In this document: piece after piece, positions 54,337-63,193 of the stretch
How positions within the stretch are numbered: the stretch's first letter is position 1
How the letters are laid out: each line of letters starts with the position of its first letter
DNA from: Leptospira wolbachii serovar Codice str. CDC
GTDB lineage: Bacteria; Spirochaetota; Leptospiria; Leptospirales; Leptospiraceae
Assembly: GCF_000332515.2 (NCBI RefSeq)
Contig: NZ_AOGZ02000001.1
Coordinates: forward strand, 126,501-190,500
Direction of reading: 5' to 3'
DNA length: 64,000 nt
Notes under the pieces: generated by a model
Seen by the model: only the letters and a program-made list of their open reading frames with translations
Databases searched by the model: none
What the model was told of the DNA's origin: nothing
Program-made: the position numbers and the translations under genes

Positions 54337-55251
54337 TCACTGTTTTTCTAAAAGATTTGAGAGAGCCTTTTCTAAATTTTGAAACTGAAACTCATAACCG
54401 GTAGAAAGAAGTCGTTCGGGAAGCACATACTGTCCTTTCGTTACCACAACGGATCCTTCTCCATAAAGCGCTTGTATGGCGAAGGAAGGGACTTTGAAAA
54501 GGTTGGGACGGTGCAGTGTTTTTGCCAAAACACTAGAAAATTCTTCATTACTGACCGGAAAGGGTGATACCAAATTATAAGCACCTGAGGCTGATTCTAA
54601 CTGCATTAAGTGTAACATGGCAGAGATGAAATCCAATATATGGACCCAACTCATTCCTTGTTTTCCAGTGGCAATGGCACCACCTACCCCCATCAAAAAA
54701 GGAGGAATCATTTTTTCCAAAGCTCCCCCTTTAGGAGACAAAACAATCCCTGTTCGCAATACCAAAGAGCGAATGCCTGCCGATTTCAAAAGAAGAGTTT
54801 GGTTTTCCCAATCCACACAAAGTTTGGCAAGGAAATCGTCCCCAGGCGGGGAATTTTCAGTAAATGGCTCGTGAATTCCTTCCGTCATTCCATAATAACC
54901 AACGGCACTTGAGTTCACAAAAACCATTGGTGGCGATTTTAAATCCAAAACACGTGCGACAAGTCCTCGCGTAAAATCAACGCGAGAAATACGAATGAGT
55001 CTTTTTCGTTCTTCTGTCCACCGAACGCCCGCTATTGGCTCACCAACTAAATTAACGATTGCATCCAAACCTTCTAAGTCTGCTGTTTGTGGGAGAATGC
55101 AAGAAACGAATTCCAATTCAGGGTAGGAGGAAAGTTCAGGTGGTAAGGAAGTTTTTCTTGAAAACACTCGGAAACGATGTCCTTTACGGACTGCAGTTTC
55201 AATGAGTGTTGTACCAATAAGGCCGGTACCACCTAGGATCCCAATTTTCAT
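54337..55251 (-). CDS. TIGR01777-family NAD(P)-dependent epimerase (YfcH-like)
   Basis: 304 residues of the extended SDR superfamily. The nucleotide-binding motif GGTGLIGTTL is at residues 7-16, and the TIGR01777 signatures are present: IVNLVGEPIAGVRWTEERKR, VNSSAVGYYG, LRTGIVLSPKGGALEKM and WVHILDF. A DUF1731-like C-terminus ends the protein. Substrates are unknown for most members. AAAGGAGATC precedes the ATG, one of the better ribosome-binding sites here. Confidence 0.9.
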   Translation of the reverse strand: MKIGILGGTGLIGTTLIETAVRKGHRFRVFSRKTSLPPELSSYPELEFVSCILPQTADLEGLDAIVNLVGEPIAGVRWTEERKRLIRISRVDFTRGLVARVLDLKSPPMVFVNSSAVGYYGMTEGIHEPFTENSPPGDDFLAKLCVDWENQTLLLKSAGIRSLVLRTGIVLSPKGGALEKMIPPFLMGVGGAIATGKQGMSWVHILDFISAMLHLMQLESASGAYNLVSPFPVSNEEFSSVLAKTLHRPNLFKVPSFAIQALYGEGSVVVTKGQYVLPERLLSTGYEFQFQNLEKALSNLLEKQ

Positions 55252-55325
55252 CTGATCTCCTTTCGGATCGAATCATAAAAAAAGAAGTAGCCCATTTTGT
55301 TAGTAAACGTAATTTTTTCTTTCAT

Positions 55326-55907
55326 ATGAGATCCGTAATTGTCCTTCCCATTCTCTTCGCCATTTCTCTTGTTCTCTTCGGGAACTACTATTTATTTTCC
55401 GGAACAAAAAAAAGTATAAACCAATATAATGAAAATCCACCGTTCCGTATCGAAGATAGTACAGGATCTGGTGGCCTTCATTTGCTATTAGACAAAGATA
55501 AAAATACGGTTTGGAGAAAGAAACAAAACGCTAAAGAAGAATTTGATTTTTTCTTAGAAATGAAACTATCACATTTTTGGGATGGAACTCAATTTTTACC
55601 ACGCCAGTTTCAAAATCTGATTGTTTCTGCTTGTCCTGGTGAAAAACTACCTGCATTCCAAATGCGATTTTTATTAAGGGAAAGTATCAACGTAGACAAA
55701 GAGCTAAGAATGCCCAAAGATGAACTAACGTTCGTTTACCGGTTTGAAGAAAAAAATAAATCCGAAGTTTCGATTCCTCTCTCTAAACTTCCCAAATTTC
55801 AAAAAGAAACCAACTATCCAAAAAACATTCACATCCTAACACCAGAATTCAAAATCCTTTCCGCAGAAGGATGTCTTTCAGAAGTGGAACTTAAGGAAAT
55901 ACCGTGA
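55326..55907 (+). CDS. Exported or membrane-anchored protein, possible discoidin-like domain
   Basis: 193 residues. A membrane helix or signal (VIVLPILFAISLVLFGNYYLF, ~4-24) is followed by a beta-rich domain containing LHLLLDKDKNTVWRKK. This resembles the start of discoidin/F5-8 type or 'NADase-type glycan-binding' domains found in Leptospira, but the match is weak. The last cysteine (GCLSEVEL) could pair with the one in SACPGEK. Function unknown. It is divergent from the epimerase across 74 bases. Confidence 0.68.
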   Translation: MRSVIVLPILFAISLVLFGNYYLFSGTKKSINQYNENPPFRIEDSTGSGGLHLLLDKDKNTVWRKKQNAKEEFDFFLEMKLSHFWDGTQFLPRQFQNLIVSACPGEKLPAFQMRFLLRESINVDKELRMPKDELTFVYRFEEKNKSEVSIPLSKLPKFQKETNYPKNIHILTPEFKILSAEGCLSEVELKEIP

Positions 55908-56015
55908 CATGTTTTAAGCAGTATTTTGTTTCGAATGATTGAGATGTTTTAAAAAAGTGCGGGTTTCTGTGAAGGTCTACTAGAGAATATTTCTTTGACA
56001 AACAAGGAATCTAAA

Positions 56016-56273
56016 TCAAGTGCCCTTGGTTTGTTTCTCGATTTCTGCTTTTAGTTCGATGATACTCATATACAAATTAGCAAATGTTGTGAGTTGGTTC
56101 ATGGCATCTTGCAATCCTGCCTTAAACAAAAGTCCGTTGTCTAAATGTTCTCGAAAGATGGTAAGCGGGTTTTCCGCCTCCATACTCTCTACCGTTTTTT
56201 GGTAAGATTCCATCAGTTCCCTTTTATCAACGAGAGACTCTGGAACCTTCCAACCATTAGACAACCGACTCAT
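56016..56273 (-). CDS. Small helical protein, unknown function
   Basis: 85 residues, all likely helical, with no signal or cysteines. The first half is charged (DKRELMESYQKTVESMEAE) and the second is more amphipathic (AMNQLTTFANLYMSIIELKAEI). It begins 6 bases after the methyltransferase-like gene, so it is the second gene of that transcript. Confidence 0.62.
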   Translation of the reverse strand: MSRLSNGWKVPESLVDKRELMESYQKTVESMEAENPLTIFREHLDNGLLFKAGLQDAMNQLTTFANLYMSIIELKAEIEKQTKGT

Positions 56274-56279
56274 AAAGGT

Positions 56280-57041
56280 TTATCTACCTTCGACTTCTAG
56301 AAGTTTGGTGGTCTTTACAATCAAACGAGTGACAACATAAAACACCAAACCAAATCCAAAAAACCAAGTATGGAAAGGTTTCCAAATTCCAGTGATGTCC
56401 GCGGAACGGAGTGCTGGTTCCTGGTAGTAAACTTGAATCAAATCGAAAACTGTAAACACAACGATGATTCCAAATAAACTTGGGTATTCTCGTTTCCAAA
56501 TATTGCGAAAAGAAAAACCTAATTTGGGTTTTACATAACCGGAAAGTCTAGGAATGAAAGCTGGAGTTTTGTCTGCCCATTCCAAATATCCTTTTGCAAA
56601 TTTTCCACGGAGGAAGTATTCTTCAGCGAATATAATTCTTTCGTAATATAGATAAAAGAACATGATGTAAACGAGTGCAAAAGCAAAATCCCGGAGAATA
56701 AACACTGGGCCAAGATACATCAGAAAATTCCCTACATAAAGAGGGTGCCTTACTAACGAATAAATTCCTGATTGGTTTACCACATCAGCAACTTGTTGTT
56801 TTGTGTTTCTACCCGAAGTGTTTTTGGGAGTGTATCCAATCGTAAAACATCTAACAAAAAGTCCCGCAAAACTTACAAGAAATGCACCACAAAGCCAATA
56901 TAAATTGGTGTTATAGTTACCTTGGAAATAAGGGACATACGGTAGATACAGTAAGGAAAGGAACAAAATGACTCCTGGAATGTAGGAGCGCCATCGGAAG
57001 AGAAAATTGCCTTGTTGGTTGAGTTCTTCTATAAGTGCCAT
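56280..57041 (-). CDS. Isoprenylcysteine-methyltransferase-like membrane protein
   Basis: 253 residues with five to six membrane helices. The ICMT/PEMT-type signature is clear: YSLVRHPLYVGNFLMYLGP around 105-125 and, about 40 residues later, EEYFLRGKFAKGYLEWADKTPAFIPR. These motifs bind SAM and the lipid-like substrate in bacterial relatives. Bacteria lack prenylated CaaX proteins of the eukaryotic type, so the substrate is probably a lipid or small molecule. A further hydrophobic helix pair closes the protein. Confidence 0.82.
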   Translation of the reverse strand: MALIEELNQQGNFLFRWRSYIPGVILFLSLLYLPYVPYFQGNYNTNLYWLCGAFLVSFAGLFVRCFTIGYTPKNTSGRNTKQQVADVVNQSGIYSLVRHPLYVGNFLMYLGPVFILRDFAFALVYIMFFYLYYERIIFAEEYFLRGKFAKGYLEWADKTPAFIPRLSGYVKPKLGFSFRNIWKREYPSLFGIIVVFTVFDLIQVYYQEPALRSADITGIWKPFHTWFFGFGLVFYVVTRLIVKTTKLLEVEGR

Positions 57042-57088
57042 GTGAATTCGTACTTGCTTCCTTTGATTAAGTTGTTAGCATTCGTCCT

Positions 57089-58345
57089 ATGTCAATCAAA
57101 TCCTTTATCCCTGCAAAGTTCAATCTCCCGGCTTTATGGTTTACGGATCTGACTTTACCCGTTCTCAATAAAATGCTCCACAACCTCGAATCCATCGAAA
57201 TTTCAGAAACGGACCAAAAGACATTAAAATCCTTTCAAAAAGAAAGACTACTTTATATCTCTAACCACCCTACCACCAAAGAACCTGGAATTGCTTACCA
57301 TGCGGCCAATCTTATGGGTTCTCGGTTTCACTATATGGCCGCAAGAGAGGTGTTTGAATGGGCTTATGGATTTGTCGGTGACTTCATTCAATCCATTGGG
57401 GCCTATTCCGTGTTAGCTGGAGCGCCAGACCGCGAGTCGCTCAAAGCCTCAAGGGATATTCTTGCCTCCAAAGGGGGAAAACTTGCTCTTTTTCCAGAAG
57501 GAGAACCCACAAGTGGAATGAACGATACCCTCCTTCCCTTCCAACCAGGAGTGGCCCAATTGGGTTTTTGGGGGTTGGATGATGCACTAAAAAAAGATGC
57601 AGAAGCAAAAATTTGGATTTTACCTACCTTCGTTAAGTACAGAATGAACGGTTCCATTGATTCCATGCAAAAAGACATCGACCAAACCATAACCAGAATG
57701 GAACAGAAGTTAGGGATAGAAAAAACTGGCAAAGATATCGTCCATAGATTTTTATCTGTGGGGAAACGAATGATTGAAAGGGAAGAAAAAGAATATGGAG
57801 TTCCTGTAGAAGAAGGGAGAGCCGATGACTTTGACTACCGATTGGGTAGAATGCGCCATGCCATGCTCGACAACATAGCAAGAAAAGCCAATATCCCCAA
57901 ATGGGATGCAGATGCCAACGCCATAGAAAAACTCAGAAGGATCTTAAGTGTTCTTGAAATGGTGTCTGTGGGAATGCCCGATCCGAACGGTGAACTCCCA
58001 AGTCTAGAGATGGCAACTTGGGCAAGAAAGGCCGCGACCAAAGCTTATGACTTTATTACCATCCAAACTGCTTATATCAAAGAACTACCGAGTGCGGAAC
58101 GATTGTATGAGTTTTTATACCGCTACGAAAATGAACTTTTTGGAGAATTTCGCCCACGACCCCACAAAGCAATCGTTAGATTCGGAACACCATTCACGAT
58201 CAATGAGTATCTAAGTTCTTATAAAGAAGACAAAAAGAAAACGCTAGATTCCATTACAGAACGTCTAAGAAAAGAGTTACAAACAATGCTTGTGGAAGAA
58301 AAATCCAAATCCAATCCCTTGTTTCCGAGCCAATATATTTTTTAA
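57089..58345 (+). CDS. PlsC-like 1-acylglycerol-3-phosphate acyltransferase with variant active site
   Basis: 418 residues. The acyltransferase domain lies at about 45-210: YISNHPTTKEP with His60, then FPEGEPTSG (135-143), the acceptor-binding block usually written FPEGTRS. The catalytic HX4D is replaced by HX4E (His60, Glu65), a notable change. The C-terminal ~200 residues are helical and absent from small PlsC enzymes. Related proteins acylate lysophospholipids or similar acceptors at the inner membrane. The stop overlaps the ATG of the next gene. Confidence 0.72.
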   Translation: MSIKSFIPAKFNLPALWFTDLTLPVLNKMLHNLESIEISETDQKTLKSFQKERLLYISNHPTTKEPGIAYHAANLMGSRFHYMAAREVFEWAYGFVGDFIQSIGAYSVLAGAPDRESLKASRDILASKGGKLALFPEGEPTSGMNDTLLPFQPGVAQLGFWGLDDALKKDAEAKIWILPTFVKYRMNGSIDSMQKDIDQTITRMEQKLGIEKTGKDIVHRFLSVGKRMIEREEKEYGVPVEEGRADDFDYRLGRMRHAMLDNIARKANIPKWDADANAIEKLRRILSVLEMVSVGMPDPNGELPSLEMATWARKAATKAYDFITIQTAYIKELPSAERLYEFLYRYENELFGEFRPRPHKAIVRFGTPFTINEYLSSYKEDKKKTLDSITERLRKELQTMLVEEKSKSNPLFPSQYIF

Positions 58346-58992
58346 TGGAAGCATTTAGTCCAGAACAAGTAAAGGACTGGGTCAATCAGTCTAGTCCCAT
58401 AGAAATGACAACCTATGGTGCTTCCAAAACATTGGATGAGAACTTGGTAATCATACTGGATGCACTTACAGAAAAATATGGGATCTCAGACTTATCCGCA
58501 ATCCTTTTCACTATCGTTAAAGACCTAATCCTCAACGGCTTTAAAGCCAACTTCAAAAGATTATTCTTTCAGGAAAATCAATTAGACATCCACTCTCCCG
58601 CCGACTATGAGTTAGGTGTCAGAATGTATAAAAGCCTCATCCTTTCCGGTCGAGGAAATACATTTGAACCCTTGGCAAAAGAAAGAAATCTCTATGTTCA
58701 TATCAAAATCGAACACAACAAAGACCAAATCAAGTTTGATGTAAGAAACAACACTACCCTCGTGCGAGGGGAGATGCAAAAAATCAGAAACTCTCTCCTT
58801 CATGCACAAAACTATAATGACATCATGGAATACTATATCGAAAGAGGAGACAATTCCGAAGGAGAAGGAATTGGAATTGCCCTTTGTGTGATCTTACTGA
58901 AAGGAGAAGGCCTTCCTACAGACCAATTTCGCATCTACCATGAGGATGGAGAGACCATTGCCCAACTCACCATTCCACTGAAGAAAGACTAG
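58345..58992 (+). CDS. GHKL-type ATPase-like protein, no visible phospho-acceptor domain
   Basis: 215 residues. The GHKL fold is suggested by KDLILNGFKANFKR (~59-72), an N-box-like helix with Asn64, by DVRNNTTLV (132-140), and by EGEGIGIALCVILL (172-185), which resembles the G2 lid. The D-x-G-x-G G1 box is not evident, so ATP binding is uncertain. There is no dimerisation domain with a histidine. It may be an anti-sigma-type kinase or a non-catalytic relative. It is translationally coupled to the acyltransferase gene. Confidence 0.6.
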   Translation: MEAFSPEQVKDWVNQSSPIEMTTYGASKTLDENLVIILDALTEKYGISDLSAILFTIVKDLILNGFKANFKRLFFQENQLDIHSPADYELGVRMYKSLILSGRGNTFEPLAKERNLYVHIKIEHNKDQIKFDVRNNTTLVRGEMQKIRNSLLHAQNYNDIMEYYIERGDNSEGEGIGIALCVILLKGEGLPTDQFRIYHEDGETIAQLTIPLKKD

Positions 58993-59023
58993 CCCAAAGA
59001 AACGCATCTCAGATTTTGGATTT

Positions 59024-59659
59024 ATGGGTTCTGCTACCGTCCTTTCGAATGATTCCATTCCTAAAGTTCTCTCCGATATTGTTGCCAATGAAACAAACCA
59101 TGCCCTTTGGTTGAATACACTTTCCCTTTTAGAACATTTGGGTTCGAGAAAAATCCTTCTCACTCAATCCAGCGAAGAAACATCGGAGATGATTTTAAAA
59201 CATGCCACAGAGGAAGCAAGGCATGCCCTCTTCTTTAAAAAAGCAGCTCGCACTATCAAACCCAGCTTCCATTTGGGATACCAAAACTCCGCACTCGTTC
59301 GAGGAACTGCGGCAAGAATTTATTTCGCAAAACTAGATACCCTTGTCCGTCGCAGTTTACGCAAAATTTTCCCTGACCCAAAACAGTTTACCTACCTTGC
59401 TTATTTGTACACCACTACGGTGATTGAAAAACGGGCCATGGTCGTCTATGCAGCGTACGACGACATTTTGGACAAAACCGGTTCTCCTATCCGCCTAACC
59501 AATCTGATTTTAGAAGAGGAAGGCCACCTTTCGGATATGAGTTCCGAAATGTTCCGCCTTGACCCAGGGGCAAAGGAAAGGTTGGCGAATTTAGAGGCCG
59601 AAGAAGCTAAGATTTTCGCCCGTTTTTGGCTCCAAATCCGTGAATTCTCACTGAATTAA
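59024..59659 (+). CDS. Ferritin-like diiron protein of unknown function
   Basis: 211 residues, helical. Four regions supply the ligands expected of a four-helix diiron site: Glu23 (VANETNH), Glu64/His67 in EEARH, Glu135 (VIEKRA) and Glu165/His168 in EEGH. The E, ExxH, E, ExxH spacing is that of ferritin-like oxygenases and reductases. The gene stands alone, ending in a terminator 4 bases after the stop, with no reductase or obvious substrate gene nearby. I cannot name the family. Oxygen-dependent oxidation, peroxide removal or iron binding are all possible. Confidence 0.68.
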   Translation: MGSATVLSNDSIPKVLSDIVANETNHALWLNTLSLLEHLGSRKILLTQSSEETSEMILKHATEEARHALFFKKAARTIKPSFHLGYQNSALVRGTAARIYFAKLDTLVRRSLRKIFPDPKQFTYLAYLYTTTVIEKRAMVVYAAYDDILDKTGSPIRLTNLILEEEGHLSDMSSEMFRLDPGAKERLANLEAEEAKIFARFWLQIREFSLN

Positions 59660-59662
59660 AAA

Positions 59663-59697
59663 AGGCTTGCGGAAAAAATCCAAGCCTGGTTTTCTTC
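59663..59697 (+). terminator. Intrinsic terminator after the diiron protein gene
   Basis: AGGCTTG (59663-59669) and CAAGCCT (59681-59687) form a 7-base stem with an 11-base loop, followed by GGTTTTCTTC. It starts 4 bases after the stop codon. Confidence 0.7.
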
Positions 59698-59742
59698 AAC
59701 CATCTTCATGCGACATAATACTATTATTGGATCTTTGAGAAA

Positions 59743-62700
59743 ATGGGATTAGAAGTCTTTTTATTACCTTTTTTGGCCAGTGTTGCCGTGACGATTGGGC
59801 TACGTCGTTTGGACAAGTCCAACACCAAACTGTCCCAACTCAAACGTTATGCGTCTAAACTGACGGACGAAATCCAAGGTGTTGCTCTCCAAAAGATCCA
59901 ATTGGTGAAAGATGCCGGCATTGACCTAGACATCACCGTCAAACAATCCCGTAAAGTTGCCGAAGACATCCAACATTTGAGTTCTGAGTCCCGTGACCTA
60001 TTCGAAAAAATCCGTGCGAGTAAAGACTATCTCTCTTCTTTATCGGGTGAGATGGAACAAATCCAAGATTTGAGTAACCAAGTCCGCCGGGAAAAACAAT
60101 ACATGGAAGAAGGACTCTCCCAGATCAATACCCACAAACGAGAGTTACGCGAAGTTTCTGAAGACATGGAATCCCTCCATAACGAATCCATATCTATGTT
60201 GGATACGTTTCAAAACAAACTGAATCTCCGAAGTGATGAAATTTTACAATCTGTTGCTCATAAGATGGTTGAACTCGAAAGCCTACTCGAAACCAAATCG
60301 GACTTTCTTGATAATTCTTTATCCAAAATTGCAGAGACCGCCCGAGAAAAACTTTTATCGCATGCCGATGTGATGGTAGGCGAGACAGCTGGTCGCCTAG
60401 ACCACGCTCGTAAAGAAATGGATCTACTACTCGAATCCATGAAATATGCACAAGGCGATTTGGATGTTCGCCTAACAAAATTCGAAGACACATCCTCCCT
60501 TCTTTCTGACAAAGTAGATAAGTTTGACGAAAGGTTAGAAGAAAAATACCAACGTGCTTCTGGGAAACTAGAAGAGAAAGTAAATCTTCTGGATAAAAAA
60601 ATCCAAGAACGTTTTGATTCCATCTTTGACCAAGTCACTCATACCAAAGATTCTTTTATGAAAGGTCTCAGTCAGGAAACAGATGCCATAAAACGAGAAA
60701 TTGAAGATTTGTCTTTGGAAACACTTTCCAAACGAGACGACATCATCAATGAAACAAGAAGGCAGGCGGATGGAATCAACCAAACCATCATTCAATTCCA
60801 AGAAAAATATTTGGAAGCGGAAAACAAACTCCTTCGCCAAGCGGACATCCGCAAACAAGAACTCATTCGCGAAATTGAAGCCTTCTCTGAAGAATTCCAC
60901 CGCATCTCGGAAGATCTAAAAGAAGAAGCAAGTTCCCTGAAAAAAAGTGCACTCCAAGAATTAAAAGACTTCGATCGCGAGTTGGATTCTGTTCGCTCCA
61001 ATCAAGAAACAGTCATTAAAACATCCCTTTTTGAACTAAGAAAAGAACTCGAAGAAAGAATGAACTCTGATTTCCAACTCCAAAAAACGGAGATGGAATC
61101 CGATTTAGAAACCGTACAATCGCAAGTCAAAAACTTAAGCGAATCCATTACTGCACAAACGAAAGATGTAGATGAATATGTGGAGGAGTTGAAATCAGCC
61201 CTCCGTGAATCGGCGCATGAAATCTTGGAAACAGCCGAAGAAAAGGCCAAAGAATCGGAAGAAATTGTAACAGAAAAGATTCGTATCGCTAGCAGTCATC
61301 TGGAAGACTTTGTCAGCAAATGGGAAGACGAACTCGCAAAAATGCGGGGTGATCAAAATTATAGTATTGAAAGACTCCAAGACCGCTTAAAAGAAATCCA
61401 TGTGGAAGGTGCGGATCTGCTTGGGGAATTCCAAAACCAATTTCAAAAAGCAAAATCCAATTTGGAAATGGTTGCTGAATCCAAAACTAAAGAAAGTATT
61501 TCTCGTTTGGAAGAAGAAGCGAAACTCGCGCGCAGCGAAGTGGATCGAATCCTCAAACACTTAGAGGAATCCGGAGAGTCTTTCTTTAATTTACAAGAAG
61601 AGAAGATGGACAGACTCAATGAAACCATTGATACCAAAATCTCTCACCAATTGACAAAACTTTTGGATAAAGGAAATATCCAACTTGGTCAACTCGAAGA
61701 AAAAATCACAAACCATCTAAGTACTGTTCGCCGCAACTTAGAAGAAAGTATCAAACGTTCCAAAGACGAATCCAAAAAGCAAATTGAAACTTACCAAAGA
61801 GATTACGAAAAATCTTTCAAAGAAATAGCAAAAGAAAGCCAAGACTTTTTAAAAGAAAGTTTAGATCGTTTCCAAGATTTAAAACACGAAATAAAGAACG
61901 GTTTACAAGACCTTAACGATACCAAAGAAGAAACTCTCTCTAGTTTCCAATCGGAAATGGAAACACTCAAAGATGAGATCGTCACACTTTCCAGTGAGCT
62001 AGAAACAGTAAAAGAACATTCTGACTTATTTGCTTCCGCCAAACAGATTGCAGACGAATCCAATCGGGCTGTGGAAGAAATCTCCGAGGCCCTTGGTGCC
62101 CTCGAAAAAAGTCGACCCGACCTTGACCTATACCAATCTGCCATTTCAGAATTTTCAGAACTTAGAAAAGAAATTGCAAGTGAACTAGAAACCTTAAAAG
62201 AAGCACAGTTCCAAACGGAAGACATCGACAAACAAGTGCAAATTCTTGCATCCAACTTAGTCCATGTTTCAGAAACTATGGAAGGTTTCGAGCAGAGCCT
62301 AACGGAGATTAGCTCCATAGAAACTCGTGTGACAAAACTCACTACCGAACAATCGAAAATCGAATCCTTTCTTTCTTCTTTACAAGAATCACAAGACTCG
62401 GTTTTCCATTTGGTCGAAAACTTGGAAACTCAGAAACACAATGCACGGGAACTGCAATCCCGCCTAGACATCCTCGACCGCGAAATCGAAGTGGTGGAAG
62501 CTCGGGAAAAAGAACTCACGGAAACCATCCGCCTAGCGGAAAACCGCACTTCCTTCCTTGTGGAACGGGAAGCACAGATTGATTCGGTGGAACGTAAATT
62601 TGACAAAATCGAAGAGCTGCTAGGTGATCTTTCTGACCGCCACCGCCAAATCCTCACCCTCCAGAAACGATTGGAAGATCTAAAAGAATCCTCACGCGAA

Positions 62701-62973
62701 ACCAAGGACGATTTAGAATCACTCTTAGGTGAGGCAGACGAAACTTTCGAAAAACTCTCTGAATTCTTGGACATTGTCCAAGGGGCAATGCAAAACCCCA
62801 CTCCGGCAGGAAAATCAGACCGGAAAGTTTCGGGAAATCCCCTTGTCGAGAGAAAAAGAGCTACCATCCAGAACCTCCACGACAACTACCAGTGGTCTTC
62901 TGAGGCAATCAGTGAAAAATTAAATATTGAAAAATCCCTCGTAGATAGCATCCTCGGAGTTAGAAAGAAATAA
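59743..62973 (+). CDS. Giant coiled-coil protein, SpiroCoCo-like
   Basis: 1,076 residues. One N-terminal membrane helix (EVFLLPFLASVAVTIGL, ~4-20) is followed by about 950 residues of nearly continuous heptad coiled coil rich in Glu, Lys, Leu, Ser and Gln. There are no Walker motifs, so it is not an SMC ATPase. The last ~40 residues (RKRATIQNLHDNYQWSSEAISEKLNIE) look like a small helix-turn-helix. Long coiled-coil proteins of this kind are known in spirochetes (named SpiroCoCo in some annotations), with a structural or filament-like role suspected. It is followed 13 bases later by the histone gene. Confidence 0.85.
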   Translation: MGLEVFLLPFLASVAVTIGLRRLDKSNTKLSQLKRYASKLTDEIQGVALQKIQLVKDAGIDLDITVKQSRKVAEDIQHLSSESRDLFEKIRASKDYLSSLSGEMEQIQDLSNQVRREKQYMEEGLSQINTHKRELREVSEDMESLHNESISMLDTFQNKLNLRSDEILQSVAHKMVELESLLETKSDFLDNSLSKIAETAREKLLSHADVMVGETAGRLDHARKEMDLLLESMKYAQGDLDVRLTKFEDTSSLLSDKVDKFDERLEEKYQRASGKLEEKVNLLDKKIQERFDSIFDQVTHTKDSFMKGLSQETDAIKREIEDLSLETLSKRDDIINETRRQADGINQTIIQFQEKYLEAENKLLRQADIRKQELIREIEAFSEEFHRISEDLKEEASSLKKSALQELKDFDRELDSVRSNQETVIKTSLFELRKELEERMNSDFQLQKTEMESDLETVQSQVKNLSESITAQTKDVDEYVEELKSALRESAHEILETAEEKAKESEEIVTEKIRIASSHLEDFVSKWEDELAKMRGDQNYSIERLQDRLKEIHVEGADLLGEFQNQFQKAKSNLEMVAESKTKESISRLEEEAKLARSEVDRILKHLEESGESFFNLQEEKMDRLNETIDTKISHQLTKLLDKGNIQLGQLEEKITNHLSTVRRNLEESIKRSKDESKKQIETYQRDYEKSFKEIAKESQDFLKESLDRFQDLKHEIKNGLQDLNDTKEETLSSFQSEMETLKDEIVTLSSELETVKEHSDLFASAKQIADESNRAVEEISEALGALEKSRPDLDLYQSAISEFSELRKEIASELETLKEAQFQTEDIDKQVQILASNLVHVSETMEGFEQSLTEISSIETRVTKLTTEQSKIESFLSSLQESQDSVFHLVENLETQKHNARELQSRLDILDREIEVVEAREKELTETIRLAENRTSFLVEREAQIDSVERKFDKIEELLGDLSDRHRQILTLQKRLEDLKESSRETKDDLESLLGEADETFEKLSEFLDIVQGAMQNPTPAGKSDRKVSGNPLVERKRATIQNLHDNYQWSSEAISEKLNIEKSLVDSILGVRKK

Positions 62974-62986
62974 AACCGAGGTATCC

Positions 62987-63190
62987 ATGTCCGAAGAACA
63001 AACAGAAACAACGTCGAAGGAATCCCTAATTGTCACTTCTAAAGTGAAAGCATATATCAAAAGTAAGGGATTTATGACTTCCGGCGATGCGATTGATGGA
63101 ATCAACGAAGAAATCTACCGACTCATCGACAAAGCTTTGGAAAGAACCTCTGCCAACAAAAGAACAACGGTTCGGTCCACAGATTTCTAA
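62987..63190 (+). CDS. Bacterial histone-fold protein
   Basis: 67 residues. A short charged start is followed by a histone fold: VTSKVKAYIKSKG, then TSGDAIDGINEEIYRLIDKALERTSA, then KRTTVRSTDF. The last segment contains the R-x-T-x4-D signature (Arg59, Thr61, Asp66) of archaeal and eukaryotic histones. Histones of about this size are reported as major chromatin proteins of Bdellovibrio and Leptospira. GAGG lies 6 bases before the ATG. It is packed between the giant coiled-coil gene and map, both only a few bases away, so all three are probably cotranscribed. Confidence 0.82.
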   Translation: MSEEQTETTSKESLIVTSKVKAYIKSKGFMTSGDAIDGINEEIYRLIDKALERTSANKRTTVRSTDF

Positions 63191-63193
63191 TCC

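Noticed and set aside
61803..62342. Open frame of 179 codons on the minus strand
   Set aside because: It mirrors the repetitive coiled-coil coding sequence. The Ser/Leu-rich composition is what the complement of Glu/Lys-rich codons gives.
59743..62973. SMC or chromosome-segregation ATPase
   Set aside because: Walker A, Walker B and signature motifs are missing, and an N-terminal membrane helix is present.
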